Assembly: GCA_016839845.1 (NCBI GenBank)
Contig: JAEOTL010000504.1
Location: 1 to 8,690, forward strand
DNA from: Promethearchaeota archaeon
GTDB lineage: Archaea > Asgardarchaeota > Lokiarchaeia > Sigynarchaeales > SOKP01
Reading direction: 5' to 3'
DNA: 8,690 nt
Shown here: positions 1 to 6,714 of the stretch, one piece after another
Numbering within the stretch: position 1 is the first letter of the stretch
Layout of the letters: each line of letters opens with the position of its first letter
Program-made: the position numbers and the translations under genes
Notes under the pieces: generated by a model
Told to the model about the DNA's origin: nothing
Databases searched by the model: none
What the model saw: the letters and a program-made list of their open reading frames with translations, nothing else

Positions 1-126
1 CGAGATGTGCTATTAAGTAAAGGATATACAGTTAAATATGTAGAATTTATTGGAGGTCATGATTATATCTGCTGGAGAGGAACACTGGCAGATGGCCTCA
101 TTTACCTTATTGGTAATAATTCGTAA
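1..126 (+). CDS. Putative esterase (PF00756, esterase D/enterochelin esterase type), C-terminal fragment
   Basis: Only the last 41 codons are inside the window, read in frame from base 1 to a TAA at 124-126; the start lies upstream. The fragment carries a motif typical of the end of PF00756 serine esterases: a short beta strand (KYVEF), then GGHDYICWR, then a helix (LADGLIYLIG). In this family the His of GGHD is the catalytic-triad histidine (residue 20 of the fragment); the nucleophile serine and the acid residue would lie outside the window. Substrate cannot be told from this piece. It converges on the metallo-beta-lactamase gene with only 23 bases between the two stop codons. The short GAAATT/AATTTC symmetry in that gap has almost no loop, so I do not call it a terminator. 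The family call is fairly sure; the exact function is unknown. Confidence 0.75.
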   Translation, partial: RDVLLSKGYTVKYVEFIGGHDYICWRGTLADGLIYLIGNNS

Positions 127-149
127 TCTAACTGAAATTCAATTTCGAC

Positions 150-1373
150 TTATCTTTCTTTTGATTCAATGAATTCCTTATCTTTTTTTATGAAATACGC
201 CCAGGCATTTCGAGACATTAGACTATAATCAGCTTTACCAATGTTTTGAAGGAGTTTAATTCTCAATTTTCTTGCTGCGATATTTTCTGGTTCTGCTTGA
301 ATTAGCACATCTAAGATTTCTAGTCCCAATTGAGCTTGATTATTATCTAAGAGTTCTTGGGCTCGCGTTAGGATTATATCAGAATTCCCAATTAAATTGA
401 ATATCTCACTCATAACCTCTTTTTGTGGTCTGGGTAGGAGATGCGCAGGATTTTCATCAAAATAACCATGATACCAGCGATACACATTATACACAAAGAA
501 TTCAGGTCGAGAATAACTCGCTCGAAGATATGGACTTTTCATTAAATGATCAGGCAACCTTACCTCGTGAATCATTTCAGTAATATGGGTACCTTTATTG
601 ATGTGATCAACTACTTGATCATGAAGCGAACGGATAGCTTCTATATTATCATTAAGTCGATTCAAAGCTTCCTTACCTTGAATAAAGGTTCCACCACCAC
701 CATAAAAAATGTATTCTGGTTTGAGATCCCGAATTCTCTCCAGTTCTTTTGCCCAATCTAATGCAAATCGAGTTGGTTTCCAGGGATTACCTACGTTAGG
801 AAGACTTCCGATCAACAGATCTCCAATAAATGCTGCGTTTAGTTCTGGTACATACACCCATACCGCATCATCAGTTTCTGCTCTTGCTGTATGAAGTTCG
901 AATGTCTTATCTCCCAACTTAAATGTCATATCCCCAAGGAACGTCATTGTTGGATAAATAATATCAAATTCTGGGATAGCTTCTTCACCTCCAAATTGTT
1001 GCGCATCTTTACGAGCTTTATAGGGTGCTAACATTTGATATCGATCGAATCGATTTGGTAAGTATTTGCTCGCAATAATTTCGGGGTTTTCGTCCATGAA
1101 TACATTCGTTCCACGCACATGATCCATATGACCATGTGTATAAATTATATATTTAATTTTATCCTTGATTCGCTCTTTTACTTGTTTAGCTACTCTTCTA
1201 GAAATTAGGGTATCGATTAAAACTACACCTTCTGTTGTATGAACCCATCCACATGAAGAAAGAGGGGCTACTGCTGTACCCACATCTTTAATTGGCGTAT
1301 TAAATGATGGTTTAAGAGTATATACATTTATCGGTTCAACTTTTTCTGATTGGTCTTCATTCTCTCTTGACAT
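150..1373 (-). CDS. Metallo-beta-lactamase fold hydrolase of the alkylsulfatase type, with alkylsulfatase-like dimerisation region
   Basis: A 407-residue cytoplasmic protein (no signal peptide visible). Residues about 35-235 form a metallo-beta-lactamase domain with the metal motif THGHMDH at 79-85 (H80, H82, D84, H85). Further possible ligands are E166 in AETDD and D185 in IGDLL. Residues about 240-315 match the alkylsulfatase pattern, ending in the hallmark YRWYHGYFDENPAHLLP (298-314). Residues about 318-400 look helical, like the alkylsulfatase dimerisation domain. Classical SDS-type alkylsulfatases are about 650 residues, are exported, and end in an SCP2-like domain; that domain and the signal peptide are missing here. 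Where the family usually has a metal-binding His after the last core strand, this protein reads YGGGGTFIQG (224-233), with no His. Family members split sulfate esters, but the substrate here is unknown and the altered site makes sulfatase activity uncertain. ATG start at 1373; no clear Shine-Dalgarno, and an A/T-rich TATA candidate at 1400-1410 fits a short leader. Confidence 0.8.
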   Translation of the reverse strand: MSRENEDQSEKVEPINVYTLKPSFNTPIKDVGTAVAPLSSCGWVHTTEGVVLIDTLISRRVAKQVKERIKDKIKYIIYTHGHMDHVRGTNVFMDENPEIIASKYLPNRFDRYQMLAPYKARKDAQQFGGEEAIPEFDIIYPTMTFLGDMTFKLGDKTFELHTARAETDDAVWVYVPELNAAFIGDLLIGSLPNVGNPWKPTRFALDWAKELERIRDLKPEYIFYGGGGTFIQGKEALNRLNDNIEAIRSLHDQVVDHINKGTHITEMIHEVRLPDHLMKSPYLRASYSRPEFFVYNVYRWYHGYFDENPAHLLPRPQKEVMSEIFNLIGNSDIILTRAQELLDNNQAQLGLEILDVLIQAEPENIAARKLRIKLLQNIGKADYSLMSRNAWAYFIKKDKEFIESKER

Positions 1374-1399
1374 AATTAAAAATTAGAATGTAGGATGAG

Positions 1400-1410
1400 A
1401 TAAAAAAATA
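1400..1410 (-). promoter_or_regulatory. Candidate TATA box for the metallo-beta-lactamase gene
   Basis: An unbroken A/T stretch (ATAAAAAAATA on the plus strand) is centred about 32 bases upstream of the ATG at 1373. That spacing suits an archaeal TATA box with a leader of a few bases. The whole intergenic region is AT-rich, so this is weak evidence. Confidence 0.3.
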
Positions 1411-1433
1411 AGGAAATAATATGTAATATTTCA

Positions 1434-1577
1434 CTAAAATTCATAAGCTGGGGATTGATGAAGACATTTACCGCAAAAATCTCTGCAAATAATGCCATAT
1501 ACATTATTTATCATTGCATCGTCGTATTTCTTTAGCGATAGAACGTGATAATGACATTTAAGGGAAGTTTTTACCAT
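1434..1577 (-). CDS. Possible 47-residue Cys/His-rich (zinc-ribbon-like) small protein
   Basis: Between the divergent hydrolase genes, an ATG at 1577 opens a 47-codon frame ending in TAG at 1434-1436. The product begins MVKTSLKCHYH and ends in CRDFCGKCLHQSPAYEF. Its potential metal ligands are C8, H9 and H11 near the N-terminus and C31, C35, C38 and H40 near the C-terminus: a CxxH pair and a CxxxCxxC group about 20 residues apart. That spacing is reasonable for a one-zinc mini-domain, and four cysteines in 47 codons is high for random AT-rich sequence. An A/T-rich TTTATAAAAC lies just upstream (1587-1596), but too close to the ATG to be a leaderless TATA box. It reads toward the metallo-beta-lactamase gene, whose start is 60 bases downstream, so the two could be co-transcribed. 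No family recognised; it may be a chance ORF. Confidence 0.4.
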   Translation of the reverse strand: MVKTSLKCHYHVLSLKKYDDAMINNVYGIICRDFCGKCLHQSPAYEF

Positions 1578-1660
1578 GTTAATCACGTTTTATAAAAAAT
1601 TTCTTTAATTAACATAAGTGTTAAATAATCTGTGATTTTAAATTACATTAATCTAAAGTA

Positions 1661-1666
1661 GAGGTT
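1661..1666 (+). promoter_or_regulatory. Shine-Dalgarno-like GAGGTT of the PAF-acetylhydrolase-like gene
   Basis: GAGGTT ends eight bases before the ATG at 1675. It resembles the archaeal GAGGTG consensus and supports this start. The A/T-rich runs at 1618-1629 and 1635-1645 are possible TATA boxes; the first would leave a leader long enough to hold the motif. Confidence 0.5.
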
Positions 1667-1674
1667 GAAATAAT

Positions 1675-2778
1675 ATGAATGAACAAGAAGAAATTTATGA
1701 GCCTTTCAATCGTGGACCATTTCCGGTGGGTGTTCTCAGCCAAGATTTAGAAGACCCAGGAAGAAAGAGAACCCTTCCTACTGAAATTTGGTATCCCGCT
1801 ACGGATGAATATCTTAGACAAGATTTAGCCGAAGAAACTAAAGACACTTTTGAAGTTATGGGTATATCCGGAACCCAAAAGGCTGTACGTGATGCAAAAC
1901 TCCGTAACGGGTCTTTTCCCCTTATAATTTACTCACATGGTCATGGAGGACATAGAAGATTATCAGCACATCTTTGCACTCATCTAGCCAGCCATGGGTA
2001 TGTCGTGGCATCATCTGATCATATTGGGAATACAGTCAATGATATGTTAAGTTTTGCGGATATGACTGAACAGGAAGTGTTCAATATCGGTGCTCAAGTT
2101 TTTGTTAATAGACCAAAAGATGTTACCTTCTTAATTGATTGTATGCTGGAAAATAAATCAGCCATCCCCTCTATGGCAATTGAGGAAGAAAGAATCGGAG
2201 TCACAGGGTATAGTTACGGTGGTTGGACTATTCTTATGGCAACTTCAAATGACCAACGCATCTCTGTCGCATTACCTATCGCATCTGGAGGAGGAACGCT
2301 TCCGGACCCTAATGAACCAAACCCTGCACGGGATGTACTTAACTTGGATTGGAAGCGTGAAATACCTACACTTTACATTGCTTGTGAAAAAGATACTCTT
2401 GTACCCCTCTCCTCTATATATGATCTTTATAGTCGAACTCAAGAACCCAAGAAATTAGTCATCCTCAAGAACGCAGATCATTTTCATTTTAGCATAGAAA
2501 TGGAAGCTGTCTATGAACTAATGCACCAACAAGCTGAGGTATGGTTTGGGGATACCCCTGCAACAAAATATATAAAAGAAAATTTAATCCAGTACTCACA
2601 ATCTTGCCCAGCAGAAAAAGCAGATGCATTTTTATGTGCACTAGGGCTTGTTCATATGGATACACATCTTAAGAATAACGTCAATGCGGAAAAGTGGTTA
2701 AAGGGTGATATTGAAGCCTATATGTCTGAAAAAGGTATAGGTGTAAGCATTCCTAACCCATCTGAAATTGTAGTATAA
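1675..2778 (+). CDS. Alpha/beta hydrolase, platelet-activating factor acetylhydrolase (PAF-AH II)/dienelactone hydrolase type
   Basis: A 367-residue soluble protein with an alpha/beta-hydrolase core at about residues 15-290. The N-terminal TEIWYPA (36-42) and the oxyanion region LIIYSHGHGGHRR (83-95) match the PAF-acetylhydrolase group. The nucleophile elbow is GYSYGG (178-183, Ser180), the likely acid is Asp240 in CEKDTLVP, and the likely catalytic His is His269 in NADHFHF. Order and spacing make a complete Ser-Asp-His triad. Residues about 290-367 form an additional tail that looks helical and is not part of the catalytic core. The family hydrolyses short or oxidised acyl chains from phospholipids or other small esters; no signal peptide is visible, so it probably acts inside the cell. 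The substrate is not deducible. The ATG is supported by GAGGTT eight bases upstream. It is divergent from the metallo-beta-lactamase gene and convergent with the P-loop kinase gene. Confidence 0.82.
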   Translation: MNEQEEIYEPFNRGPFPVGVLSQDLEDPGRKRTLPTEIWYPATDEYLRQDLAEETKDTFEVMGISGTQKAVRDAKLRNGSFPLIIYSHGHGGHRRLSAHLCTHLASHGYVVASSDHIGNTVNDMLSFADMTEQEVFNIGAQVFVNRPKDVTFLIDCMLENKSAIPSMAIEEERIGVTGYSYGGWTILMATSNDQRISVALPIASGGGTLPDPNEPNPARDVLNLDWKREIPTLYIACEKDTLVPLSSIYDLYSRTQEPKKLVILKNADHFHFSIEMEAVYELMHQQAEVWFGDTPATKYIKENLIQYSQSCPAEKADAFLCALGLVHMDTHLKNNVNAEKWLKGDIEAYMSEKGIGVSIPNPSEIVV

Positions 2779-2789
2779 TCAAAACTAAA

Positions 2790-2810
2790 ATTCCTTCTCC
2801 TTTTTTTATA
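2790..2810 (+). terminator. T-rich terminator after the PAF-acetylhydrolase-like gene
   Basis: Starting 12 bases after the TAA stop is a pyrimidine-rich stretch that ends in seven T (2801-2807), with no hairpin needed. Archaeal RNA polymerase terminates at such T-tracts. It sits in the 67-base gap before the convergent kinase gene. Confidence 0.5.
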
Positions 2811-2845
2811 TCAGTGTTTATAACCTTTGTAAAGTGTAAGATTAC

Positions 2846-3406
2846 TTACTTTATAGCATTATCAAAGATGATTCTTTTATTTTTTTTAACTTTAGTCAAA
2901 AATGTTTCAACTTTCCTCGGTGATTTAAGCCTAATGAATTGTATATTTGGATAATAATCCGACCCGGCATATGTTTCATATTGTACTCTGACTATTCTAT
3001 GTTTTTTTATTGTATAAAGTACTATAGATTCTTTAGTAAATAAGGCTCCCAAAGTCTCTATATTTCCTGTACCTGGCCATAGTTCTTCTCTAGCAATAAT
3101 TCTTCTAATTGCCCTCTTGATTGCTTGTAAAAGTGAACGAATGAAACTGAAATCAAGCCAGATAACGATATCTACACATTCCCATTTTATAGGCGTTGTT
3201 CTTGTGTAGTTTCCATCCAATATCCAGCTCTCACCTTTTATAGCTGAACGTAATTTTACACAGAATTCTTCATAACTAGTTTGTTCCCAATAAGGCCCCC
3301 AAAAAAGAGCATCCATTTCAATGTGTGGAATGGATAAAATTTCAGATAAGTCCTTGGAAAAAGTTGTTTTCCCACTGCTACTTGTTCCTACGACATTAAT
3401 TTTCAC
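2846..3406 (-). CDS. P-loop NTPase/adenylate kinase-like protein, FlaR (topology modulation) type
   Basis: A 186-residue protein beginning MKINVVGTSSSGKTT with a classic Walker A motif at residues 7-14 (G-x4-GKT). The pattern that follows is typical of the FlaR or 'topology modulation' kinases: HIEMDALFWGPYWEQTSYEEF from about residue 28, WILDGNYTRT at 61-70 and DIVIWLDFSF at 79-88. A basic helix-rich lid region (RAIRRIIAREELWPG, 98-112) and a final strand (QFIRLKSPRKVETFL) complete it. The family binds ATP and is related to nucleotide and shikimate kinases; its real substrate is unknown, and the 'topology modulation' name is historical. The start is GTG at 3404-3406. It is supported by a GAGGAAG motif at 3412-3418, five bases before it. 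It lies downstream of the acyl-CoA dehydrogenase-type gene but has its own upstream region, so it is probably a separate transcript. Confidence 0.82.
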   Translation of the reverse strand: MKINVVGTSSSGKTTFSKDLSEILSIPHIEMDALFWGPYWEQTSYEEFCVKLRSAIKGESWILDGNYTRTTPIKWECVDIVIWLDFSFIRSLLQAIKRAIRRIIAREELWPGTGNIETLGALFTKESIVLYTIKKHRIVRVQYETYAGSDYYPNIQFIRLKSPRKVETFLTKVKKNKRIIFDNAIK

Positions 3407-3411
3407 AAATA

Positions 3412-3418
3412 CTTCCTC
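3412..3418 (-). promoter_or_regulatory. Shine-Dalgarno motif GAGGAAG deciding a GTG start
   Basis: On the minus strand GAGGAAG lies five bases upstream of the GTG at 3406. This is the best ribosome-binding motif in the window and the reason for accepting GTG as the kinase start. Confidence 0.6.
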
Positions 3419-3489
3419 TTTATAGCTTTATCGCCAAATTAATCAACTGCTTATGTTAATTACAAATTACTTAGGGAATTTTAGAATTA

Positions 3490-3538
3490 TATAAAACAAT
3501 AAGAAATAATAAAATAAAAAAAATAGGAAAAATTAAAA
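3490..3538 (-). terminator. Oligo-T terminator after the 3-hydroxyacyl-CoA dehydrogenase gene
   Basis: Directly after the TAG stop (3539-3541), the minus strand holds several T-runs, the longest of eight T (3516-3523 as A on the plus strand). No stem-loop was found. This fits archaeal intrinsic termination and separates this gene from the kinase gene. Confidence 0.5.
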
Positions 3539-4702
3539 CTATTTCATATCTACAAATTTACCGCTCCGAAGCAACTCACACGGTTTAATATATTCCCTTC
3601 CGAGTTTTTCAGAGTATTCGTCTAATAATTTGACTAAGCCTTCCCAATTTGGAATACCTCTCTCAAAAGGCCCAGGAGCATTCATACCTGCCATATTTGC
3701 ATCGTCAATTACTTTCCATCCGGAAGCAATGCCTTCTTCTAAGATCCTGCATCCTTCATTTAACTGAATTGCCAGAAATACTCCTCCATTTACTAATCCT
3801 GCTTTTTCGATTTTCGAGAAGTCTGGTTGTGGTCTTCCCTTAGTCCAATCATAATATCCTTGACCAGATTTTCTACCTAATTTTCCTTCATTAAACATTT
3901 TTGTAACTACTTTACCTGGTCTGAAGTCTTCATGCAATGTATCAGCATAATAATTTCGAACATGATATCCCGTATCGATCCCTGTATAATCGGCTAATAC
4001 TAAAGGACTCATTGGACCTCGCGATCCGAAGTCAGCATCTAAAGACTCAAAAGGAATTCCTTTCTCTAAGCATGTATCAAGAAGATAATTCATGTAGATG
4101 CCACCTGGGGCATTTAGCCTATTCACAATGAAGCCAGGTCTATCTTTCAAGACTTTTGCAACATATCGGTCTCCTCTAAGGCATGGCAAACTCGCACTGA
4201 CCTTCATACCAATCTCCATTGCTTCTTCAGAAGATGCCTCACCTGCAATAACCTCTATCAACCGCATTAAAGGGGCGGGATTGAAAAAATGCATCCCAAT
4301 ACATTTATCTTGTCTATTCGTGGCAGTTGCCATTTCAGTAATAGACATTGTAGAAGTATTTGAAGCAATTACCGCATGAGCAGGAGCGTTATCATCGCAA
4401 GTTTTGAATATATTTTTCTTTACATCCATATCCTCAACGACAGCTTCAATAATCAAATCAGCATCTTTCACAGCAGCAGCTAGATCTAAATTTGTCTTCA
4501 TTCGTGCTAGGAGTTCTGCGGCCTTTAAAACTCCCTTCGATTCTAATTTATTAAGGCCACCTGTAATGTTTTCCACAGCTCTATCGATGAATTCCTGTTT
4601 TATATCAACCAGAGTGATGTTATATCCGGCCATCAATCCACATTGGGCGATTCCGTTACCCATTAGTCCGACGCCTATTACAACAATATTTTTAACATCC
4701 AT
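3539..4702 (-). CDS. 3-hydroxyacyl-CoA dehydrogenase (two C-terminal 3HCDH domains)
   Basis: A 387-residue NAD-dependent enzyme that oxidises (S)-3-hydroxyacyl-CoA to 3-ketoacyl-CoA, or the reverse, in beta-oxidation or butanoyl-CoA-type pathways. Residues 1-185 are a Rossmann domain: GVGLMGNGIAQ (10-20) binds NAD, D33 ends strand 2, and SNTSTMSIT (114-122) is the conserved serine loop. GMHFFNP (136-142) holds catalytic His138, and E150 in RLIEVI completes the His-Glu pair. DRPGFIVNRL (187-196) opens the first C-terminal domain with N194, and GRKSGQGYYDW (276-286) is its usual end. Residues about 305-385 form a second, shorter copy of the C-terminal domain, including NAPGPFERGIPNWEG (341-355). 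This makes it about 100 residues longer than the simple 285-residue bacterial enzyme. The upstream FMN enzyme on the same strand suggests shared acyl metabolism, but a separate gene and a terminator repeat lie between them. ATG start at 4702. Confidence 0.9.
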   Translation of the reverse strand: MDVKNIVVIGVGLMGNGIAQCGLMAGYNITLVDIKQEFIDRAVENITGGLNKLESKGVLKAAELLARMKTNLDLAAAVKDADLIIEAVVEDMDVKKNIFKTCDDNAPAHAVIASNTSTMSITEMATATNRQDKCIGMHFFNPAPLMRLIEVIAGEASSEEAMEIGMKVSASLPCLRGDRYVAKVLKDRPGFIVNRLNAPGGIYMNYLLDTCLEKGIPFESLDADFGSRGPMSPLVLADYTGIDTGYHVRNYYADTLHEDFRPGKVVTKMFNEGKLGRKSGQGYYDWTKGRPQPDFSKIEKAGLVNGGVFLAIQLNEGCRILEEGIASGWKVIDDANMAGMNAPGPFERGIPNWEGLVKLLDEYSEKLGREYIKPCELLRSGKFVDMK

Positions 4703-4715
4703 CTTTTACACTCTC

Positions 4716-4726
4716 ATTTTTTAAAA
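4716..4726 (-). promoter_or_regulatory. Candidate TATA box of the dehydrogenase gene
   Basis: CTTTTAAAAAA on the minus strand is centred about 20 bases upstream of the ATG at 4702, somewhat close for a leaderless start. A weak purine motif (GAGAGTG) lies between it and the ATG. The direct repeat copy begins four bases further upstream, so this promoter directly borders the duplicated segment. Confidence 0.3.
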
Positions 4727-4729
4727 GAT

Positions 4730-4794
4730 TACTAATACAAGAAAAAATTAAAAAAAAGATAAATTTTGCTTATTTCAAAAATCCATAAGCATTT
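4730..4794 (-). repeat. Direct repeat copy A: orphan 3' end of the FMN enzyme gene plus T-rich terminator
   Basis: These 65 bases match 5526-5589 with one single-base insertion and one C/T change. On the minus strand the copy reads the last codons of the FMN enzyme gene (N-A-Y-G-F-L-K-stop), then two T-runs of eight and six. The match stops within the codon before this fragment, so no more of that gene is present. The copy lies downstream of the membrane protein gene's stop (4848) and just upstream of the dehydrogenase promoter. It can serve as a terminator for the membrane protein gene. It is best read as a non-coding remnant. Confidence 0.85.
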
Positions 4795-4847
4795 ATAACA
4801 CAAATAGTTTTATGAAATACTTTGGTGGAATGAATTAGGGGGTACCT

Positions 4848-5318
4848 TCATTGTGTTAATGTAAATAAAAATTGCAAATACCATAATGCAAGAATAATTA
4901 CCACTAAAATAACTGCTAACATACCAAATTTTTTTAGTTGCTCTGGTGAAGTAATAAATGCTCCGATGAGGCCAATGATGCCTCCGATTAGTGTAAAAAG
5001 AGGTCCAAGGAAAAAGAGGTCCAAGTAGAAATTTGTAAAAACACCGGATAATAAAGTGAAATACCCGATTAAAAAACAAAAAAGCATCCCACTGAAACGA
5101 TATTTAAAGGTGCTAAGCGTCCCAATTATGGTGAATATTCCCAAGGCGATCTCTAATAATGAGCCCATACCCCATCCAATATTCAATGGAAGTGTTGCAA
5201 TCCCTTCATAGATAAAAGTAATGGCCCCAATCACACACACAACCATCCCAATAATTGAAAATGTTTTTGAAAATAGTAATTTTGAGTCTTTATTTTCTTG
5301 TTCTGAGATTGGTTTCAC
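4848..5318 (-). CDS. Small multi-pass membrane protein of unknown function
   Basis: A 156-residue, strongly hydrophobic protein. A charged N-terminus (MKPISEQENKDSK) is followed by about four to five membrane helices, at roughly residues 20-40, 46-67, 75-98, 101-121 and 132-152. The short connecting loops hold few charges (KYR near 72-74, SPEQLKK near 124-130). Glycine-rich helices such as GPLFTLIGGIIGLIGAF recall small four-helix membrane proteins found in many archaea, but I recognise no family. The start is GTG at 5316-5318, chosen because the next ATG (residue 24) would cut into the first helix; the bases AAGGTG overlapping the start resemble a Shine-Dalgarno but do not help. The gene lies between two copies of the same 64-65 bp repeat, so it may have been inserted between the FMN enzyme and dehydrogenase genes. 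Its role is unknown. Confidence 0.7.
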   Translation of the reverse strand: MKPISEQENKDSKLLFSKTFSIIGMVVCVIGAITFIYEGIATLPLNIGWGMGSLLEIALGIFTIIGTLSTFKYRFSGMLFCFLIGYFTLLSGVFTNFYLDLFFLGPLFTLIGGIIGLIGAFITSPEQLKKFGMLAVILVVIILALWYLQFLFTLTQ

Positions 5319-5525
5319 CTTGGTTGTTAAAATTTCGACATAACTGTGTAATTGATATAATTGAATACTATCTATATAAAGATAATGTGAAAAATTAGAG
5401 GTAAATTATTGTTTTTGGTGGTAATATACTTGTTGAATTAAGAAGAAGAAAAAGAAAAGGTTAATCGGTAATCAATTCAAAGAATAGACTCAAGTTTGGT
5501 CAGACCACTCGTAATATTTTCAAAA
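5319..5525. other. Intergenic region upstream of the membrane protein gene
   Basis: About 200 AT-rich bases with no credible ORF. It holds A/T-rich candidates for a minus-strand TATA box (around 5345-5358), a purine-rich tract at 5440-5460 and a tiny inverted repeat TGGT-CAG-ACCA at 5497-5507. None is strong. Next to repeat copy B, the bases at about 5505-5525 weakly resemble the flank of repeat copy A next to the dehydrogenase promoter, and may be a decayed extension of the duplication. Confidence 0.4.
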
Positions 5526-5589
5526 TACTAATACAAGAAAAAATTAAAAAAAAATAAATTTTGCTTATTTTAAAAATCCATAAGCATTT
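5526..5589 (-). repeat. Direct repeat copy B: native 3' end and terminator of the FMN enzyme gene
   Basis: These 64 bases are the partner of 4730-4794. They contain the last codons and TAA of the FMN enzyme gene, then T-runs of nine and six on the minus strand, a good archaeal terminator. Because this copy is attached to the intact gene, it is the likely original. Confidence 0.85.
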
Positions 5590-6617
5590 CGCAAACGTTT
5601 CTCAGCGTCAGTTACTATGTCATCAACTATCTTCCCAACTTTTTCTACACTGGGAATGACTCCAATACTTTGACCTAATAATACAGCGCCAGAATTAACG
5701 TCTCCGGTGTATGCTGCCTCATAAGCTTTACCTTCGTTTATAATATCTTCAGGACTCATCTGTTTTTCTTCAGCCATTTTCGCTTCCTTATCTGCTACCA
5801 ATCCATGATGTAATGAATATTCATTTTTCCATAGGCGTATTGGTCCTAATGCACCTGTTACTAGTATTGTATCTTGAGCTTTTGCTGAAGGGACAACGTT
5901 TTTATATTCTTTACTAAACTCACTATCTTCCGAAGCAATAAATCGTGAACCCATAGCAATGGCTCCTGCTCCCATAGCTAAAGCTGCCGCAAGTCCTTCA
6001 CCAGTAGCAAATCCACCGCATGCAACTACAGGATAATCAGGAAATTTCTGCATTACCTGTTGTAATAGAACTAATGTACTCACTTTTTCATACGATTGAT
6101 GACCTCCACCTTCCCCACCAGTAACAACTAACCCATCTACCTTTGCTGCAACACACTTTTCAGCGAGCCATAAGGCGGGAGCAACGTGAAAGTGTTTTAT
6201 TTGAGATCCACTTTCCTTTAATTTTTGATAATCTTGTGACATAGGTAGAGTTTTTGAAGATCCTGCGCTTGTAATAGCATAAACACACTGTTCTTTCACT
6301 CTTTGATTTTCCATAATGAATTTTGGAATTTCTGTAACTAACCGTGCAGCATCAAGTTCCCTTCGAGAAGTCCTTACATTAAAGCCAAATGGCTTATCTG
6401 TATGCTCTACTACTGTTAACATATTTTCTTTCATAATATCAATGGCGCTTTTACCTTTTTGATAGTCACTTATTAATGCGCTGTGACTTAGTACACCAAG
6501 ACCACCAGCTTCTGAAACTGCAATTGTCAGCTCAGTAGTATAGAAAGGGCCCATTGGAGCGGCAATAATAGGGTGTTTAATCCCTAACATTTTAGTAATA
6601 TTTGTTTCTAATACCAT
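5565..6617 (-). CDS. Nitronate monooxygenase/2-nitropropane dioxygenase family FMN protein (FabK-like)
   Basis: A 350-residue TIM-barrel flavoprotein. The start IIAAPMGPFYTTELTIAVSEAGGLGVL (17-43) is the family N-terminus, with the FMN-contacting APM. Residues 163-173 (LVVTGGEGGGH) match the EAGGH motif, whose His (H173) is the proposed catalytic base in nitronate monooxygenases. YPVVACGGFATGEGLAAALAMGAGAIAMGSRFI (195-227) is the phosphate-binding part for FMN. Length fits the family. Members oxidise alkyl nitronates or, as FabK, reduce enoyl-ACP; many archaeal members have unproven function and sit near acyl-CoA genes, as here with a 3-hydroxyacyl-CoA dehydrogenase on the same strand. I cannot separate these roles by sequence alone. 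The ATG at 6617 is preceded by a weak AAGGG motif and by an A/T-rich TATA candidate some 30-45 bases upstream. The gene's last codons and terminator recur at 4730-4794. Confidence 0.87.
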   Translation of the reverse strand: MVLETNITKMLGIKHPIIAAPMGPFYTTELTIAVSEAGGLGVLSHSALISDYQKGKSAIDIMKENMLTVVEHTDKPFGFNVRTSRRELDAARLVTEIPKFIMENQRVKEQCVYAITSAGSSKTLPMSQDYQKLKESGSQIKHFHVAPALWLAEKCVAAKVDGLVVTGGEGGGHQSYEKVSTLVLLQQVMQKFPDYPVVACGGFATGEGLAAALAMGAGAIAMGSRFIASEDSEFSKEYKNVVPSAKAQDTILVTGALGPIRLWKNEYSLHHGLVADKEAKMAEEKQMSPEDIINEGKAYEAAYTGDVNSGAVLLGQSIGVIPSVEKVGKIVDDIVTDAEKRLRNAYGFLK

Positions 6618-6700
6618 TTTTTTATACCCTTAAATTAATTCTTGATTTATATTTTTAATAAATTAAATAGAGAAATTTAATATAATGTAAATATTTTTAC

Positions 6701-6714
6701 TTTTTAGTTTTGAA
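6701..6714 (+). repeat. 14-base motif TTTTTAGTTTTGAA, copy 1
   Basis: The same 14 bases occur at 8502-8515. This copy lies 144 bases before the first LRR gene, the other 91 bases before the second, so both are in the upstream regions of the paralogues. It could be part of a duplicated unit or a T-rich terminator-like piece. In AT-rich DNA a chance match is possible. Confidence 0.35.

Noticed and set aside
134..146. Palindrome GAAATT-C-AATTTC between the convergent esterase and metallo-beta-lactamase genes
   Set aside because: The loop is one base, the stem is mostly A/T and no T-tract follows, so it is not a credible terminator or operator.
2135..2458. 107-codon plus-strand frame within the PAF-acetylhydrolase-like gene
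   Set aside because: It is an out-of-frame reading of the region that encodes the nucleophile elbow and the acid residue of the hydrolase.
4404..4724. Open frame of 106 codons on the plus strand, antisense to the dehydrogenase gene
   Set aside because: It lies fully opposite a well-supported enzyme gene, resembles no protein and has no start signals. The same holds for the other antisense frames over this gene and the metallo-beta-lactamase gene.
4810..5079. Alternative 89-codon minus-strand frame overlapping the membrane protein gene
   Set aside because: Its composition (many Phe, Tyr, Arg, His) looks like a frame-shifted reading of the membrane protein, which has the clean alternation of helices and loops.
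5497..5507. Small inverted repeat TGGT-CAG-ACCA
   Set aside because: A four-base stem with a three-base loop is expected by chance and has no T-tract or gene edge next to it.
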